The position numbers and the translations under genes were made by a program. A DNA stretch of 64,000 nt from Spisula solida (taxonomy: Eukaryota > Mollusca > Bivalvia > Venerida > Mactridae), in contig OX365953.1 of NCBI GenBank assembly GCA_947247005.1, positions 6,143,001 through 6,207,000 on the forward strand, given 5' to 3'. Positions 11,523 to 23,680 of this stretch are shown here, piece by piece (position 1 is the first letter of the stretch; each line of letters starts with the position of its first letter). Below the pieces are notes generated by a model. The model had not been told where the DNA came from, did not search any database, and was given only the letters and a program-made list of their open reading frames with translations.

Positions 11523-11797
11523 CAGGGTTGTCAATTTTCCGGATTTATCCGGAATTCCGGATTTGTCTATCCTTGAAGAGCTATGTTTTCTGACCAAAAT
11601 AAAAGTTATTTGATGAAAATATCTCAAGAAATGGCAAAGTTATGGTCAATTATATCTGCTCTGAAGGATTTTCTTCAATAACAAGTTTGAAAAACCGAGT
11701 TAAATATATGGTTGATGGCCTCTAGTTTGTCAAAAATGGTCAGCCGCATACATGTATGATTTTCAGGATTTTTAATTTGGCTCTGTTGACACCCCTG
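11523..11797. mobile_element. CAGGG-ended MITE, family I, with 6-bp target duplication
   Basis: The ends are CAGGGTTGTCAA and TTGACACCCCTG. GTAGAC flanks both sides (11517-11522 and 11798-11803). A diverged inverted relative lies at 3555-3815. No coding capacity. Confidence 0.85.
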
Positions 11798-12239
11798 GTA
11801 GACTCCATCGAATATGTTTAACCACGTTTCTTCCATTGACGGTTACAAGATTTTCTCAATATATCTTCTAACTTTTGATTTCTCTATACACGTATACTGC
11901 TATCTGATACAGTCATTTCCCCATTGTTAGGTAAGGAAAAAGGATTATAAAAAATCGGACATGGCATGCAGCACGTAACTGAATTAGCCAGCGCAGCAAA
12001 CATTTATAACAAACATTATGTACAAACACACGGCACAATCCCAAACATACAACTGAACGAGAAAATGAGTCTGATTTGTTTTAAATATCTTGGCGACGTT
12101 GTGATAGTAATTATATAGCAACCGTCGTCGGCGAAATCCAGACCTTCAAGTAGCCTACACGTTACGTAGATTGCATCTCTTGTTCAACAAGAGATTGTGC
12201 GTACAAAAATGAAGTTGTTTCCTTCATTATTAAAAAAAA

Positions 12240-12665
12240 ACAAAAGAAAAAAAAATTTATATAGCGCCCTTTTCATGCGAACGCACGTTCAAAGACACTT
12301 TACATTTTTGTGTTGCAGCCACAAAGGCGCAGGTGTATCCTCTACCAGTGAAGATACAGCGTGATCTGACCAGAAGGACAGACTGAGAGAAAGCCCCTGG
12401 AGGGAGAGATATATTAGGTACAGGCATGTCCGGCGCTGCAGAAGTGCGCCTAGCTCTTAGTTCGAATAGACAGTCTGGTTCTTTAATGTGCCCGGTGTAT
12501 TGCACCGATACACAGCTTCCTGGCTCTTCCAGATACTTTGCAAACCACACGGTCAGATATAGCGGGAAATATTATAAATATTTCAGAAATTTCAAGTTCC
12601 GATGCCTGGGATTTAACCCACGAACTCTGGATTGACAGCCCATTGCGTTACCACTGAGCTAAATC
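12240..12665 (-). mobile_element. tRNA-headed SINE-like element
   Basis: On the minus strand, 12664-12595 reads a tRNA-like head (GCGGATTTAGCTCAGTGG, then box B-like GTTCGTGGGTTAAATCC). The body runs down to TATAGCGCCCTTTTCATGCG next to an A/T-rich tail. Open frames of 69 codons (+) and 97 codons (-) here belong to the repeat. Confidence 0.65.
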
Positions 12666-13164
12666 CGCTTATCGATTATTATTCAGGCAATAGGATACAG
12701 TCTTATTTTGCTGTAGACTCTGTATTATGGTTATACTGTTAACCCTTCTGTTTGATTGGTTCCATGACAGCTTTAAATGGAAATGTTTCTTCAGATCGAA
12801 TGTTTACACATCTTTTATATATTTTAATCATATTGTATTGCGATGCATTACATTGCATTGTATTGTTTACCAATCCAGTTTGGACCACGGATCAGCTCCT
12901 TGAAAATGACCCTCTTACTTCGTGGTCAGACCACACTTAGAATACTGTGAATTTTGAAAGATAAAATTTACAAGTAAGAAATGGATTTTCTTAATGTTCG
13001 GTCATATAACCAACCGATTTGGTGTAAGTCCAAGAGATGGGCTCATATTTTGAATAAATCACCCTTAGTTCTTAGGCTATATGGAACTCATATACCAACA
13101 ACCTAACTCGTCAATTAGACTTGAATGGTTCAGAAAAGGGTTGCACGGTACACCACCAATCGAC

Positions 13165-13470
13165 CAATCGATACCATAACACCAAAAGCGTGACCTCAAT
13201 GATAGACCAACTAGGATGGTAAACCAGAAAACCAAAGGTTCAATTAGCCATGTTCTTGCCGATTGCCCATGACCTCGTAGACATCCGAGCAGAGAAGTAC
13301 CTGACATCTGCTAGACTGACCACCCGATCATTACAATCACTTAAATACAGGCTTATTTCGACACCAAATGCCTATTACAAAAACTCCTTTTACCACGGGA
13401 CCACCGCGCCATGGAACAGTTTCCCTGCATTTCTAACTTTTCTATTTATTTCCATTCAGTTCGTTTTTTC
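13165..13470 (+). pseudogene. Non-LTR retrotransposon reverse-transcriptase C-terminal fragment
   Basis: One frame reads NTKSVTSMIDQLGW, a stop, then LAMFLPIAHDLVDI, then YYKNSFYHGTTAPWNSFP. These match the conserved distal part of LINE reverse transcriptases (SVTxML..LGW, VDI, YxxSFFPRTIxxWNxLP). The in-frame stop and missing upstream domains mark it as a dead 5'-truncated copy. Confidence 0.8.
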
Positions 13471-13803
13471 TTTGAACAGTGACCATCCATCACGTAATGG
13501 TCAAGTTTGACTGGGTTGTTATAACCTATAGATGAGATGGGCATAGAGCTAGTGTATCATTGCAAAATGACTTTATGAGTGCATACCCATGTACCAAAGA
13601 CCTAAATATATTTAGGTCTTTGCATGTACGTATAAAATTTACAGTTAAACAATCAGTTTGTACATCGTGGAAAGTTGAAAATTAATGTAACCATGTCACC
13701 CCTCCCCCGCGAATACCGAATAGTTTTTATCTTAGTAACACCCTACACTGCTGTGCCTCTGTGACATATACATGAACGATTAATTGTATTTTCCAATTAT
13801 GGG

Positions 13804-13891
13804 TTCTCAATCACAGGTAACTGTATCATTGATTAAGAGTAAAAAAAATGTTTACTCTTTATCAATGCTATAGTTACCTGTGATTCACGCT
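13804..13891. mobile_element. Palindromic MITE (CACAGGTAACTGTATCATTG)
   Basis: The two arms of about 37 bases, CACAGGTAACTGTATCATTG... and its inverse ...CTATAGTTACCTGTG, nearly touch. The same arms, pushed apart by an insertion, occur at 22746 and 23136. Confidence 0.8.
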
Positions 13892-14089
13892 ACATACACG
13901 TACAGTATCACCCTCGTTAATAAATGCAAAGAATACGTGAATCTAGTGTAAATCCGTGAGTAAATGCCTGCTTGCGAATGGGCCCTATATCAACGACAGT
14001 AAGGGAGATAATCTGTATTTGAAACGTGGTATGACATTTTGTAAAAAAGTTACCTCCCCTTATTGTTGATACGCCATTTGTTCACATTA

Positions 14090-14244
14090 AGCACGTGCTT
14101 TCAGATGGTACTTTGCACGAGAACTTTTATTTGGTGGATCATATAGCTATCGTATTCAACAGTGTTACAGCGGAATGGGACAACGAAATGGTTGAAGCGT
14201 GTGTTCACGTAAATATATTACATGTAGTTGCTTTGTACCGGAAT
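14090..14244 (+). other. Candidate first exon ending in a consensus donor
   Basis: This stretch is less AT-rich than its surroundings, with an E-box CACGTG at 14092-14097 and a perfect GTAAGT donor at 14245. A 63-codon open frame (14095-14286) runs through the donor. It may be the first exon of gene 2, or chance. No protein family is recognisable. Confidence 0.2.
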
Positions 14245-14299
14245 GTAAGTATTGACGACTTTTTAGTTTATTGGGATATAATATGAAATGAAAAGTATG

Positions 14300-16060
14300 A
14301 TAGACCATAGGCAGTCAGCACGTACCCAAATACTACCCCGGCCAAATCGGATTTTACCACTGTTTACTATGTTATGACAAGGTGAATCACGAAGAATGGA
14401 GTGCATGTCACATAACTTGTCGTATTCTTTTATTTATTCACTCAAATGCTATCTTACAGGTATCATCGTGTAGCCAAGATATTTTACTTTCCAGATATAT
14501 AAACAGTTTAGTCCTTAAATACACACCCTTAACACAATATAAGTCAAATCGCGAATTTTTTTTGGTCATCAATTAAGAAGTTCAGTATATACACCGGACA
14601 CAAATGGAATTGGCCGAGCTTACACGATTGAACAACTATGAATGACGTGACACACACTCTAGCCAATTAAACGATCGCTTCGAAATCTGTTGAGGTCGAA
14701 AGGTTATCGGAATACTAAATAAAATTGGAAATTGACGGTGGCGAAGTTCGTACATTTTTTTTTAATTATCGATCTAGTGAAATATTGCGATGTTTAATTG
14801 GCATGTGAGGTAAATTATTTAGTTACACTAACTGAAAGGATGAGTAGCTAGGCCCGTTTGTGAAGCATACATTCTGTTTCAAGGCAAAATTCACGTTTAC
14901 AAGCGTGAAAATCTGGGTTTTGCTGAACGTCTTAGTTAGCGACCTAATTAAGGAATTGTATTCTTGATTCTGACGTTCGGTGTGTAAACGGGTGTGTATC
15001 TAAGGACTAAAGTGTTGATATATCCTGAAAGTAAAATATAGTAGCTACACGTTGATACCTGTAATATACCATTTCAATGAATAATAAACCTACACGGCTA
15101 CAAATGTGACAGGCACTTTTATAATCGGAAATATTGAAAGTAACCTTTCTTATATAGGTAAACAATGAGAAGGTTGATATGACTTGTGAAGTAGTAGGGT
15201 ACGTGCAGGCTGCCTATGTGATAGACCGTTCCATAAGAGTACTGACACTACTGAAATAGTTAATGACGATGGTAAGAACCGATATTAACGTTGTTGGCGC
15301 AATTTTTTGAATGAATCACTAGTGTTTTATCACTAAAAATAAAAATATTTTTTTCAAGGGAGGTAACTCCTGAATACGTGTTTATTAATGAGTGTTGGAG
15401 TTAATTCCCTTGTTTATATGAGTATCAGACAGTTATAACCCTTGTGCACTCTGATGTCACATTATCCGGACACCAAGGGAACCAGCACATACCTGGAACT
15501 AACATACCTGTCAAGTCTCAAGGCGAATGCGTGAGACTCGCGCATTTGAACCAAAACTCACGCTCTCGCGCTCATGTCTTCAAATCTCACGCTTTTTAAC
15601 AAAGTCGGAGGTACATATGACTATAATGACAATCTAAGCTGAGTTGGTACCATGTATAAGCCAAACATGCACTTTTGATCATGAGTACGGCCATATACTT
15701 GTTCCAAATTCACCAAAATGCAGGATTTGAGGTTCCAGAAATGAAAAATTTCCCCAAACCCCATCGACAGGAGGGAGTCATGGGACTCAAACTTATAGGA
15801 CCCAGTTCATATGGTAATTAGCATACCATAATAGTAAATATCCAGTGGGATTACTTTAGTCCAGGGTGCATTGTTGGCTTCTGGAGGGCTTCGTCCCCCC
15901 AGCCCCCGCCACCCCGTATCCCACGGACCATGGGCCAACGACCCCTTGAAACCCCATCTCACTCTGACCATGTCTAGGGCCTCGACAGCTATGAACTAAC
16001 CATGCTGATCAAGCAAGGAAAATACAATTGTACATACCAGTGCCATTAACACTGTGGTAT
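14300..16060. other. Intergenic stretch, mostly featureless
   Basis: There are no convincing exons. 15500-15600 holds CTCACGC-rich sequence and 15880-15960 a C-rich stretch, both reminiscent of dispersed-repeat fragments but without a second copy here. Confidence 0.4.
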
Positions 16061-16064
16061 TTTG

Positions 16065-16132
16065 TGGCATGGTTTCGAACCCGAGACCTCTCGCACTCGA
16101 AGCAGACTCTGAGACTGCCACTAAGCTATCAA
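16065..16132 (-). mobile_element. tRNA-like SINE head fragment
   Basis: The minus strand reads GATAGCTTAGTGGCAG (box A-like), a variable arm, and GGTCTCGGGTTCGAAACC (box B-like). No acceptor-stem pairing or tail convincing enough for a tRNA gene. Confidence 0.5.
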
Positions 16133-16169
16133 GGCTGATGATAATTTACTAGTATATCCATCAGTTATA

Positions 16170-16771
16170 CAGGGTGATCCATTAATTCTGCACATTAGTA
16201 AATGCCTATAACTTCAACATCATGTAAGCTATCATATTAAAGAAAACATGTAATTGCAATGTATAGGTGTAAGTTTTGTTTTGATCTAAAACGGATATTC
16301 AACAATAGAATCCTTATCTAAAGCAGACGTTGAACGTGACCACCCATTTTCTCTGAAACGAGTTTCAAACGTCGTTTTAGGTTCTGTACATGACGCTGTT
16401 GCATGCAGCTATGTAACCAGTCTCTTTTCCCAATGAATCGAATGTTTCATTTCATTGAACATATCCAACAATATTCCTTCTTGAAGGCACATGGGTATTT
16501 GGACAGACTTTTCAAGTTTTCTTTTCACTAAAATCGCAGATTTTCCCAATTCATAATAAAATTTTATGATTCGAATTTGGAAATACCCAAATTTATGACG
16601 CCATCGATGACATCATAACATCACTTTGACGGCACAATGTCAAATACTTTTTTCATTTCAGCAGAAATTTTTATTTATTACCCTTCAAACAATACCAAGT
16701 TTATATGTGTAAGTAAAGAAACAGTGAAGTTATAGGCATTTACTAATGTGCGGAATTAATGGATCACCCTG
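16170..16771 (-). mobile_element. Tc1/mariner-like element with transposase remnant
   Basis: Long terminal inverted repeats (about 48 bases) start CAGGGTGATCCATTAATTCT, with TA target duplications (16168-16169 and 16772-16773). On the minus strand around 16430-16325 a frame reads QNLKRRLKLVSEKMGGHVQR, like the distal FRRRxxxCxxxxGGHxEHLL motif of IS630/Tc1/mariner transposases. At 602 bases it is an internally deleted, non-autonomous copy. Confidence 0.85.
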
Positions 16772-16813
16772 TATGTCTACATTGCTGTTTTAAAAAAGTG
16801 AAAATAGCCACCG

Positions 16814-16925
16814 TGTATAAACAAAATCACTGTATGACTTATTGGGATACTATACAATTCAACTTGTATGACTTATTGTGATTGAAACATCCGGCAATTT
16901 CCTATCACTGTACTCATTATTGCAA
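16814..16925. mobile_element. Partial MITE related to 21277-21418
   Basis: It shares GTATAAAC, AATCACTGTATGACTTATTG and CTTGTATGACTTATTGTGA with the complete copy at 21.3 kb. Its right end is degraded. Confidence 0.6.
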
Positions 16926-17005
16926 TAACCAGAAGTTGACTCATTTATATACTGTGATAACAATAGGGTTTGGCAAATTGATATTTCACTGTTTATTTAT
17001 TTTAG

Positions 17006-17074
17006 AAGCTGTCGATTCATTGGTTAAGTAATGTGGTGGAGAAAGTTTGTCTGGCTAGAGAAGGATTTTAACAG
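17006..17074 (+). other. Candidate 5' untranslated exon of gene 2
   Basis: A 69-base segment lies between TTATTTTAG (ending 17005) and a GTGAGT donor (17075). It contains short ATG frames that stop quickly. It fits the requirement for a non-coding exon upstream of 36498, but splice-like flanks alone are weak evidence. Confidence 0.25.
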
Positions 17075-17157
17075 GTGAGTTCTACAATAATTATTCCTGA
17101 GATTGGATCAGTTATATTCAAATTGGGAAGCCCAAGACTACTATGATACCTTATTAC

Positions 17158-17372
17158 CGCCTCCTCGAAAGCCTTGTGGTTGAGCGTCCCCAAGTGCGGG
17201 AGGTGTCGGGTTTGATCCCAGGCCACATCATTCCAAAGACAAAATAAAAATGGTACTAGTAATTCCCTTACTAGACGCTCAGCAAAAAAGTGTAACTGGC
17301 TTCTCTTTACTCATACCCTTGTTGCGATGGATACCATTAGAAATGAGGTGTCGAGAGTGATTAATATAAGTT
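17158..17372 (+). mobile_element. tRNA-headed SINE, family 2, copy 1
   Basis: The head CTCCTCGAAAGCCTTGTGG, a box B-like GTGTCGGGTTTGATCCC, and a tail with ACTGGCTTCTCTTTACTCAT and GAAATGAGGTGTCGAGAGT match the inverted copy at 18455-18673 throughout. Confidence 0.8.
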
Positions 17373-17755
17373 AGAAAATATTTAATTTTGTGATGCATAA
17401 CATTTGTTTTATTAAATTTACCAATATTTCAGATTTATTTAAAGCCATTCAGAAAAAATCCTGGGCAGTTATAACGGTTGAATATTAAAATAAAATTCAA
17501 CAAATGAAGGATTGCGGTATAATCTATTTTTGCTAAATTTGGCTAAATGTTCACAGATTTTGTAAACCTCTAGCTAGGATATATTGTGTAGACTTGAATT
17601 GTTGATCAGGGTATAATGTAAGATCCGATAGATAGATATGTATGTATATAATCGGGTACATCCAATTATAGTGTCATCTAATTAGCCTGTACTGAACAAT
17701 TTAGGCTGAACTTAAAAAATCTCTCGTTTTGAGTTAACCGACCCAGAAATCTTTA

Positions 17756-17902
17756 CAGGGGTGGTAGTCCATATTGATTTTATTTAATTTGAGAATAAGG
17801 ATAGCCAATCATATTGCCTGTTACTGACCAAGATTTTAATATGGTATGATCTGATTGGTTGTCCTTATCCTTAAGTAAAATCAATATTGAATACCACCCC
17901 TG
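17756..17902. mobile_element. 147-bp palindromic MITE with CAGGGGTGGTA ends
   Basis: CAGGGGTGGTA is matched by TACCACCCCTG, and the inverted homology extends about 60 bases inward (ATTGATTTTATTTAA, AATAAGGATAGCCAATCA). It directly precedes the next MITE. Confidence 0.8.
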
Positions 17903-17909
17903 GGTGCTG

Positions 17910-18129
17910 TTTTATCAAAGCACTTACGGAAATCATAATCTTACGTTAAATTTAAATTCTGTATAACTCTTTACAATCTACAAGTTGTGGTAAAGGGCTG
18001 TTCAATATTAGTTATTATTCAGTCCATCATCAGAAGTCCTACAACCAATAGCTGTCCCCAATTTGTAGGTTTCAAATAAGAATTAGGAATTGGAATTTAG
18101 TTTAAGATTTTGTAAGCGCTTTGATAAAA
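17910..18129. mobile_element. MITE with TTTTATCAAAGCACT ends, copy 2
   Basis: The ends are TTTTATCAAAGCACTTAC and GTAAGCGCTTTGATAAAA, 220 bases. It belongs to the same family as 4176-4382. Confidence 0.85.
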
Positions 18130-18454
18130 CAGTACCCAGGTGGGTAGGTAGAGATTTTTAACACAATATTTTTTTAATATTGTAAAAAATTGGTGTCTGC
18201 TGAAAGGCAAATATTTTTTTGAGTTTCTGTGATTTTAAGTTTAAGGTAGGGTGACTCCAAACACAATTTTTTTTAAGGTCAGCCTTACAGTATGTCTGCG
18301 TGACAGTCATAGGTCTGTATTGTGATAAAACGTACACAAAAACATGTTCAAGCAAATATAGGATTTGTTGAATGGACTTTTGACTATTCTTTAAACTAGG
18401 TATTATTTTTTTATTTTTTACTATTTTATTTAAGGTTGATTGTGAAAGTTTTTC

Positions 18455-18673
18455 AACCTATATTTATTACTCTCGACACCTCATTTCTGATGTTGTCAAT
18501 CGCCATGAGGGTATGAGAGAAGAGAAGCCAGTTTCCCTTCTATGCTGAGCGTTAAGCAAGGGAATTTCTGGTGCCATTTCTATTTGATCTTTGGTATGAA
18601 GCAGCCAGGGTTTGAACCTGGAACCTCCCACACTCGAAGCGGATGCTCATCCACTAGGCTATCGAGGAGGTGG
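18455..18673 (-). mobile_element. tRNA-headed SINE, family 2, copy 2
   Basis: On the minus strand: CTCCTCGATAGCCTAGTGG, box B GGTTCCAGGTTCAAACCC, then a tail matching copy 1. With copy 1 it forms an inverted pair about 1.1 kb apart. Confidence 0.82.
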
Positions 18674-18764
18674 TATTATTTTGCAATATTTTACGGATAT
18701 TGTTTGATATCATGGAAGATTGATAGACAGGCTTATCAGCATGTCAAATTGCCCCCTGCGAAAT

Positions 18765-18990
18765 GAAGCCTTACAGTTCATGAATAATTCACGAATAATT
18801 CACGAACCAAATTCATGAATTGTTGATGAATTGTCGGTGTACAGAAAATGGGACATGTCAGTGAAATTTAAAGTTCATGAACTGTTTCTGACCACTTTTG
18901 GCATGAAGTGTTCATGAACTATTTATTCCAACTGAATTCATGAAAAATTCTTTAGCTTTTGTTGTTCAAGAACATTTCATGAACAATTTT
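18765..18990. repeat. TTCATGAA-rich fragment related to 24.1-25.8 kb
   Basis: It opens with CCCCTGCGAAATGA, as does the left end of the larger element at 24137, and contains many TTCATGAA-type words. Probably a truncated copy. Confidence 0.65.
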
Positions 18991-19708
18991 GTTCTAAGGG
19001 TCTTGAGGTTTAGGTTTTGGAAGGAACAATGTATTGCCCAGTGTTGGGGTTCTTGTGTATTAGGATTTTCAACAGTGACAACTGCCATGCGTTTACTGAG
19101 TGTTGACATACCATGTGGTATGTGATGTAATTTTTAGCTAAGAATGCATTGCCAAGTAAAATTTGTCAACAAAATGTTAAAAACAACCATATGTATTTTA
19201 TTTATTGACTGATTTTATTGAGATATATTTGATGCTCAAGCCAAGAACACTATTATATAGCACTAAAGTAAAAATTTGTGCATTTTTCTTCCATGCCTAG
19301 AGTCATTTTATGACAGCTAGTTCATATTACTAAGTGTCTTATTTTGTAAATTTTTCTATCTTGTAGCTTAGATTTTAATTTAAGAAAACCAAATATTGTT
19401 GTATTGTTGATTCAATATTTGTATTGATAAGTGTGTGATGAATAAGCCTATTCATAAAATTAGTTTTTTGAACTTTGCTAATTTGTCGGATATTATTCAA
19501 TTTGCCGAGAGTGCCACTTGAACTCAAGGGTCCAATTCCGCAATTTTGTCTACCCCCTATAAGGGTAATCTAGCATCATTAGACGTTAAAATATTGTCAT
19601 TATGGGTAATATTAGATAAGGGTCCGAATCAATTACTGTTTATAATGTTTAATGATTTATAGTTTGTTCAAGTTTAAGCTTAATAAGAAATGTTATGTTA
19701 GATATCTT

Positions 19709-19931
19709 ACATATAGTCCAGTTAGGATATTGTGACAGTGACGTTGCAGTTTATGTGTACGCGAAAAATCACAACCATTGTCTAAACAGGTAGAGCGAAG
19801 TTTAGTATGTTAGTTTTGCAATGAAATTATAGTTGTTTGTACAGTATAAGCCTTTTTCAATTGGTTTTGCACCGTTATAGTGGACTCGACCGCTGCGTCA
19901 CTGGATTTTTATCCTGACTGGACGATAGTTT
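19709..19931. mobile_element. MITE with TATAGTCCAGT ends, copy 1
   Basis: The ends are TATAGTCCAGTTAGGAT and ATCCTGACTGGACGATA. The interior matches 30138-30359 in inverted orientation almost throughout. Confidence 0.85.
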
Positions 19932-20300
19932 ATACAACTCCTGGCCGTAATCTCCTAAAGGATCTCAATTTGAGCTAAATCTCATCTCACATATTGTCAT
20001 CCATCTTTGAAATAATTTTCAGCGTAGGATGGACTCAAAAATTCCACCACAAAAAAGACTTATTATTCAATTTCAAGATCACGAACTTCTGGTGTATCTA
20101 AAATTTAGACTCTGATTTGACCTAAATCTCAATTGGAGTCGAGATTTCTACTTGAGATGCTTCGGGAGATCCGGGCCTGGTTGGCTAACAATTATCGGTG
20201 AACTAAAGCCTTATAATTTTATCTCCCCAAAAATATGCCGCGAGATATGACTTCTTTCCACTCAGGTATCTCTTTCTGCCTATAAGTTTTTGCTAATTTA

Positions 20301-20527
20301 TTCTAGGTTGATTGCGAAACAAGTTCTTACAACTTAGATTAATCACTCTGTACCCCTCATTCCTGATGGTATTTCCCGTCTGCACAAGGGTAGAGATAGC
20401 AGTCAAATTTCCCTTTTATGCCGAGCATCTATCAAGGGTTTTACTCAGGCACCATTTTTACTTCCGTTTTCATGGAATTTCCAAGTCTTGTTTCGTCTTT
20501 GGTATGATGCGGCCTGGAATTCTCATT
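20301..20527 (-). mobile_element. tRNA-headed SINE, family 2, diverged copy 3
   Basis: It shares ACCTCATTYCTGATG, TATGCYGAGC, CAAGGG, GGCACCATTT and CGTCTTTGGTATGA with 18455-18600 in the same order. The tRNA head is mostly lost and a short insertion is present. Confidence 0.65.
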
Positions 20528-21276
20528 CTCACTACTCTGGCCTCTCCAAAGTATCAGCTTCATGTCTGTTTATGATCCTAATATAAGATTTATGTTACAG
20601 GCCCCAGAAGGGTTACCCAATTCTCCTTGTTCATTGGTTTTATGGGGGGTCTGAGAATCACCCCCCCCCCCCTCCCAAACCTTACATTATCCCATTACAA
20701 CAAACTGTACAGTCATGTAAAAACATAATTATCTATTTAGATTTTTGGCATGACACAATTTATTTAAAAATGCAGTTTGAAACTTTCCAACTTTTCAATT
20801 CTAATAAGGTCAATGTCATCTTTCAGTCATACAAGTTTCAGGTCAAGGTCAACATTCAACCTTGTCGCAGTAAGAAGTCTTTATCACAGGGTGATTGGGA
20901 TGTGCATGTACCCGAAAAAAAACCTTGTTTTTCTTTACTCTAAAAAGTGATCGTATAAACTATTAAAAATACGAAAACCTTGGTTTTTAAGTTTATACTT
21001 CTAATCCGTACAAATAATAATTGCTTTTAGAATTACAAATATAGTAAATTGATACTACTAGTGACCTTATATTGGTAAAAATACAGTTTGTGTAAAATTT
21101 GTAAATAATTTAAACTTGTGGAATATAAAAATCATAATATAAGAAATGATATTTGAAAGCAAGTGATCTGTAAGGAGTTCTAAATGATGTGAAAATTAGA
21201 TAATTCCTTGCCCTTTTAATTATAGGCAAACTCAGCTTGCTGAACTTTGCAATCGCTCCTAAGTTCCACACTCACA

Positions 21277-21418
21277 GCGTATAAAACAAATCACTGTATG
21301 ACTAATTGGGAGACTATGCAATTCAGCTTGTATGACTTATTGTGAGCAAAAGCACCTGTAACTTTCGATTCACTGTATGACTTATTGGGATAATCGAAAG
21401 TTAGCTTGTTTATACGCT
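21277..21418. mobile_element. MITE with AGCGTATAAAACAA ends
   Basis: AGCGTATAAAACAA on the left pairs with TTGTTTATACGCT on the right. CACTGTATGACTNATTGGGA occurs twice inside. A degraded relative is at 16814. Confidence 0.75.
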
Positions 21419-21809
21419 GCCACTGTACTGTACAAAATAATACCGTATTTCAGAGCGAAACTAAAAAAATACTTTAAAATATGTTTAAAAACAGTCTACA
21501 TGTAGTTGAAATGTTTGCTCAGTATGATTTTAAGAAGACAGTCTAAAAAAATTAATCAAATCATTGAAGATGAACAAGCAGGTACAAGTATTTCATATTG
21601 TATATAAATTGAAAACATACTATGTACATGTCTTTCCCCTGTCAATGATGATAAAACATGATTGTTAACAAAGTGAAAACATTATCATACAAATGAATAA
21701 ATAATCTCTATTTAATGTTTAAGCTTGAAGTAAATCATTATCATTCCCCTTAGGGTCACGTTGCCTAACTGTAACTGCCTTGCTACATATAATAGGGCCT
21801 TTATTTAGT

Positions 21810-22316
21810 TACCTCCCATTCTATTAAATATAGCAGACATGGATTACTTCCCTTGGAAAGTGCTTTGAAGCACATATCATAGGCTGCTTATGTAATGGAC
21901 AGCAGGCATGTGTCACCATTCTGCTAGCTACACACTGACGTGATTTATTTAACTACGCATCCAAACTCATGACTGTGCTTTATTCAGTTACCTCCCATTC
22001 TGCTAGCTACACACTGACGTGATTTATTTAACTACGCATCCAAACTCATGACTGTGCTTTATTCAGTTACCTCCCATTCTGCTAGCTACACACTGACGTG
22101 ATTTATTTAACTACGCATCCGAACTCATGACTGTGCTTTATTCAGTTACCTCCCATTCTATTAAATATAGCAGACATGGATTACTTCCCTTGGAAAGTGC
22201 TATGAAGCATATTTTTTAGGCAATTGACAGCAGGCATGTGTCACCATTCTGCTAGCTACACACTGACGTGATTTATTAAACTACGCATCCGAACTCATGA
22301 CTGTGCTTTATTCTAT
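21810..22316. repeat. Composite tandem block, 79-bp unit inside a larger duplication
   Basis: CTGCTAGCTACACACTGACG recurs at 21921, 22000, 22079 and about 22249. The first three are spaced exactly 79 bases. An outer segment (ATTAAATATAGCAGACATGG to GGAAAGTGCT) occurs at about 21823 and 22157. Confidence 0.9.
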
Positions 22317-22745
22317 GATAAAACACATGAAGCACAGGTACATAATAATTTATACAGGTTTTGTAATAGCGGTCTTTAATGGCAGGACATCTTCGACGAA
22401 GGTTTGACTGAGGAATAGCTGCGGGAATGACTGCTTTGTTAATAAAATTATTAAAGAGATTTTAATTGCAATAAGTCAACTTAGATATTCTGAATGTAAA
22501 TGCACGCTTTGTAATTGATTTTGGAATGCAATCAACAAGAATTTGTGGACTAAGCAAACTTTATTGGCAATTAGTTATCTTTATCGTTAATTATCAATTA
22601 ACCTCTAAGTACAGGTCTGAGGTTAAACATAAAAATGTTTGTGTTTCTATTCCCATTGATAATATTCAGCTGATACTTATGGGAATTCATGAAAAACTAA
22701 AAATTTATAAATTTGTAAAGAAAACTCCGAAAATTTTACAAATTT

Positions 22746-23140
22746 CCACCACAGGTAACTGTTTCATTGATAAAGAGTAAAAAAGTTTGTTATCCTAGAT
22801 ATTTTATGATTTTTATGCGCCCCTATCGATAGATGGGGAGGCATAAAGTGATTCACCTGTCCGTCCGTTCGTCCGTCCGTCCTGGTTAACCCAAATTGAC
22901 CGTTTCTTCTAGCATTAATATGGCTTGCTACAAAGCTTTCATACTTGCATGGATGTTGTGTATGAACTATCTCCACATGCCAGTATCACCTAACCCCATT
23001 TTGACCTTCACCTTGACCTAATTTTGGACTTAGACTTAATTATGGACAAGGCTTCCACAGGGGGCATAAGCGTTTATTGAACGCAGTCTTGTTTTTTACT
23101 TTTTTTCAATGATACAGTTACCTGTGATTCGGACTGATCT
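22746..23140. mobile_element. Palindromic MITE split by repeat D
   Basis: The left arm CACAGGTAACTGTTTCATTG (22752 on) and the right arm CAATGATACAGTTACCTGTG (to 23135) are the arms that nearly touch at 13804-13891. Here about 300 bases of repeat D lie between them. Confidence 0.75.
22812..23090 (+). repeat. Dispersed repeat D, copy 1
   Basis: It runs from ATGCGCCCCTATCGATAGAT through (GTCC)n, ATGGCTTGCTACAAAGCTT and TTGACCTTCACCTTGACCTA to GGGGGCATAAGCGTTTATTG. It matches 41373-41670 throughout in the same orientation. Confidence 0.88.
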
Positions 23141-23604
23141 ACAATATGACTTACATACATTGATAATTATCATCATCGTTGTTGTTGTTGTTCATATGTC
23201 AAATGTTGTAAATTATGGGAGAACAATAAGCCAACAGGTGGATGAAATCCTTAAACATTTGTAAGCAAGTCAATTCAAATAAATTTGGTGTAAATTAAAA
23301 ATTTGAATCCAGTTTTTTCATCAGTTTGACAGTTTAGTCAGTAAGGTCAAAGATAAACGTGTTAACAATATCACAGAATTGATGATAAATCAATTTATAT
23401 TGGACAGAAATTGAATTTCATCCCCCCCCCACTTACTTGAATACTTGTGTATGCCAGTAAGTTAAGTTTATGATTTCAAAGTATTGTACAATAAATTTCT
23501 ACAATAACTGCCTCTTTTTTTACTTTTAAACAATTTAACATAGATTAAACTAAATCTGGCAATATTTATGCCCTTAGCCAAAGGTTGGAGAGGGCATATA
23601 CTAG

Positions 23605-23680
23605 GTTTGTCAAGTCGGTCGGTCGGTTGGTGGTCGGTCGGTCGGTCAGTCGGTCGGTCGGTCGGTCACTCAGTCAGTAT
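23605..23680. repeat. (GGTC)n microsatellite
   Basis: Degenerate GGTC/GGTT tetranucleotides. The 80-codon open frame here is a repeat artefact. Confidence 0.85.

Noticed and set aside
13250..13510. An 86-codon host gene
   Set aside because: The sequence matches the distal end of LINE reverse transcriptases and is preceded by an in-frame stop, so it is a retrotransposon fragment.
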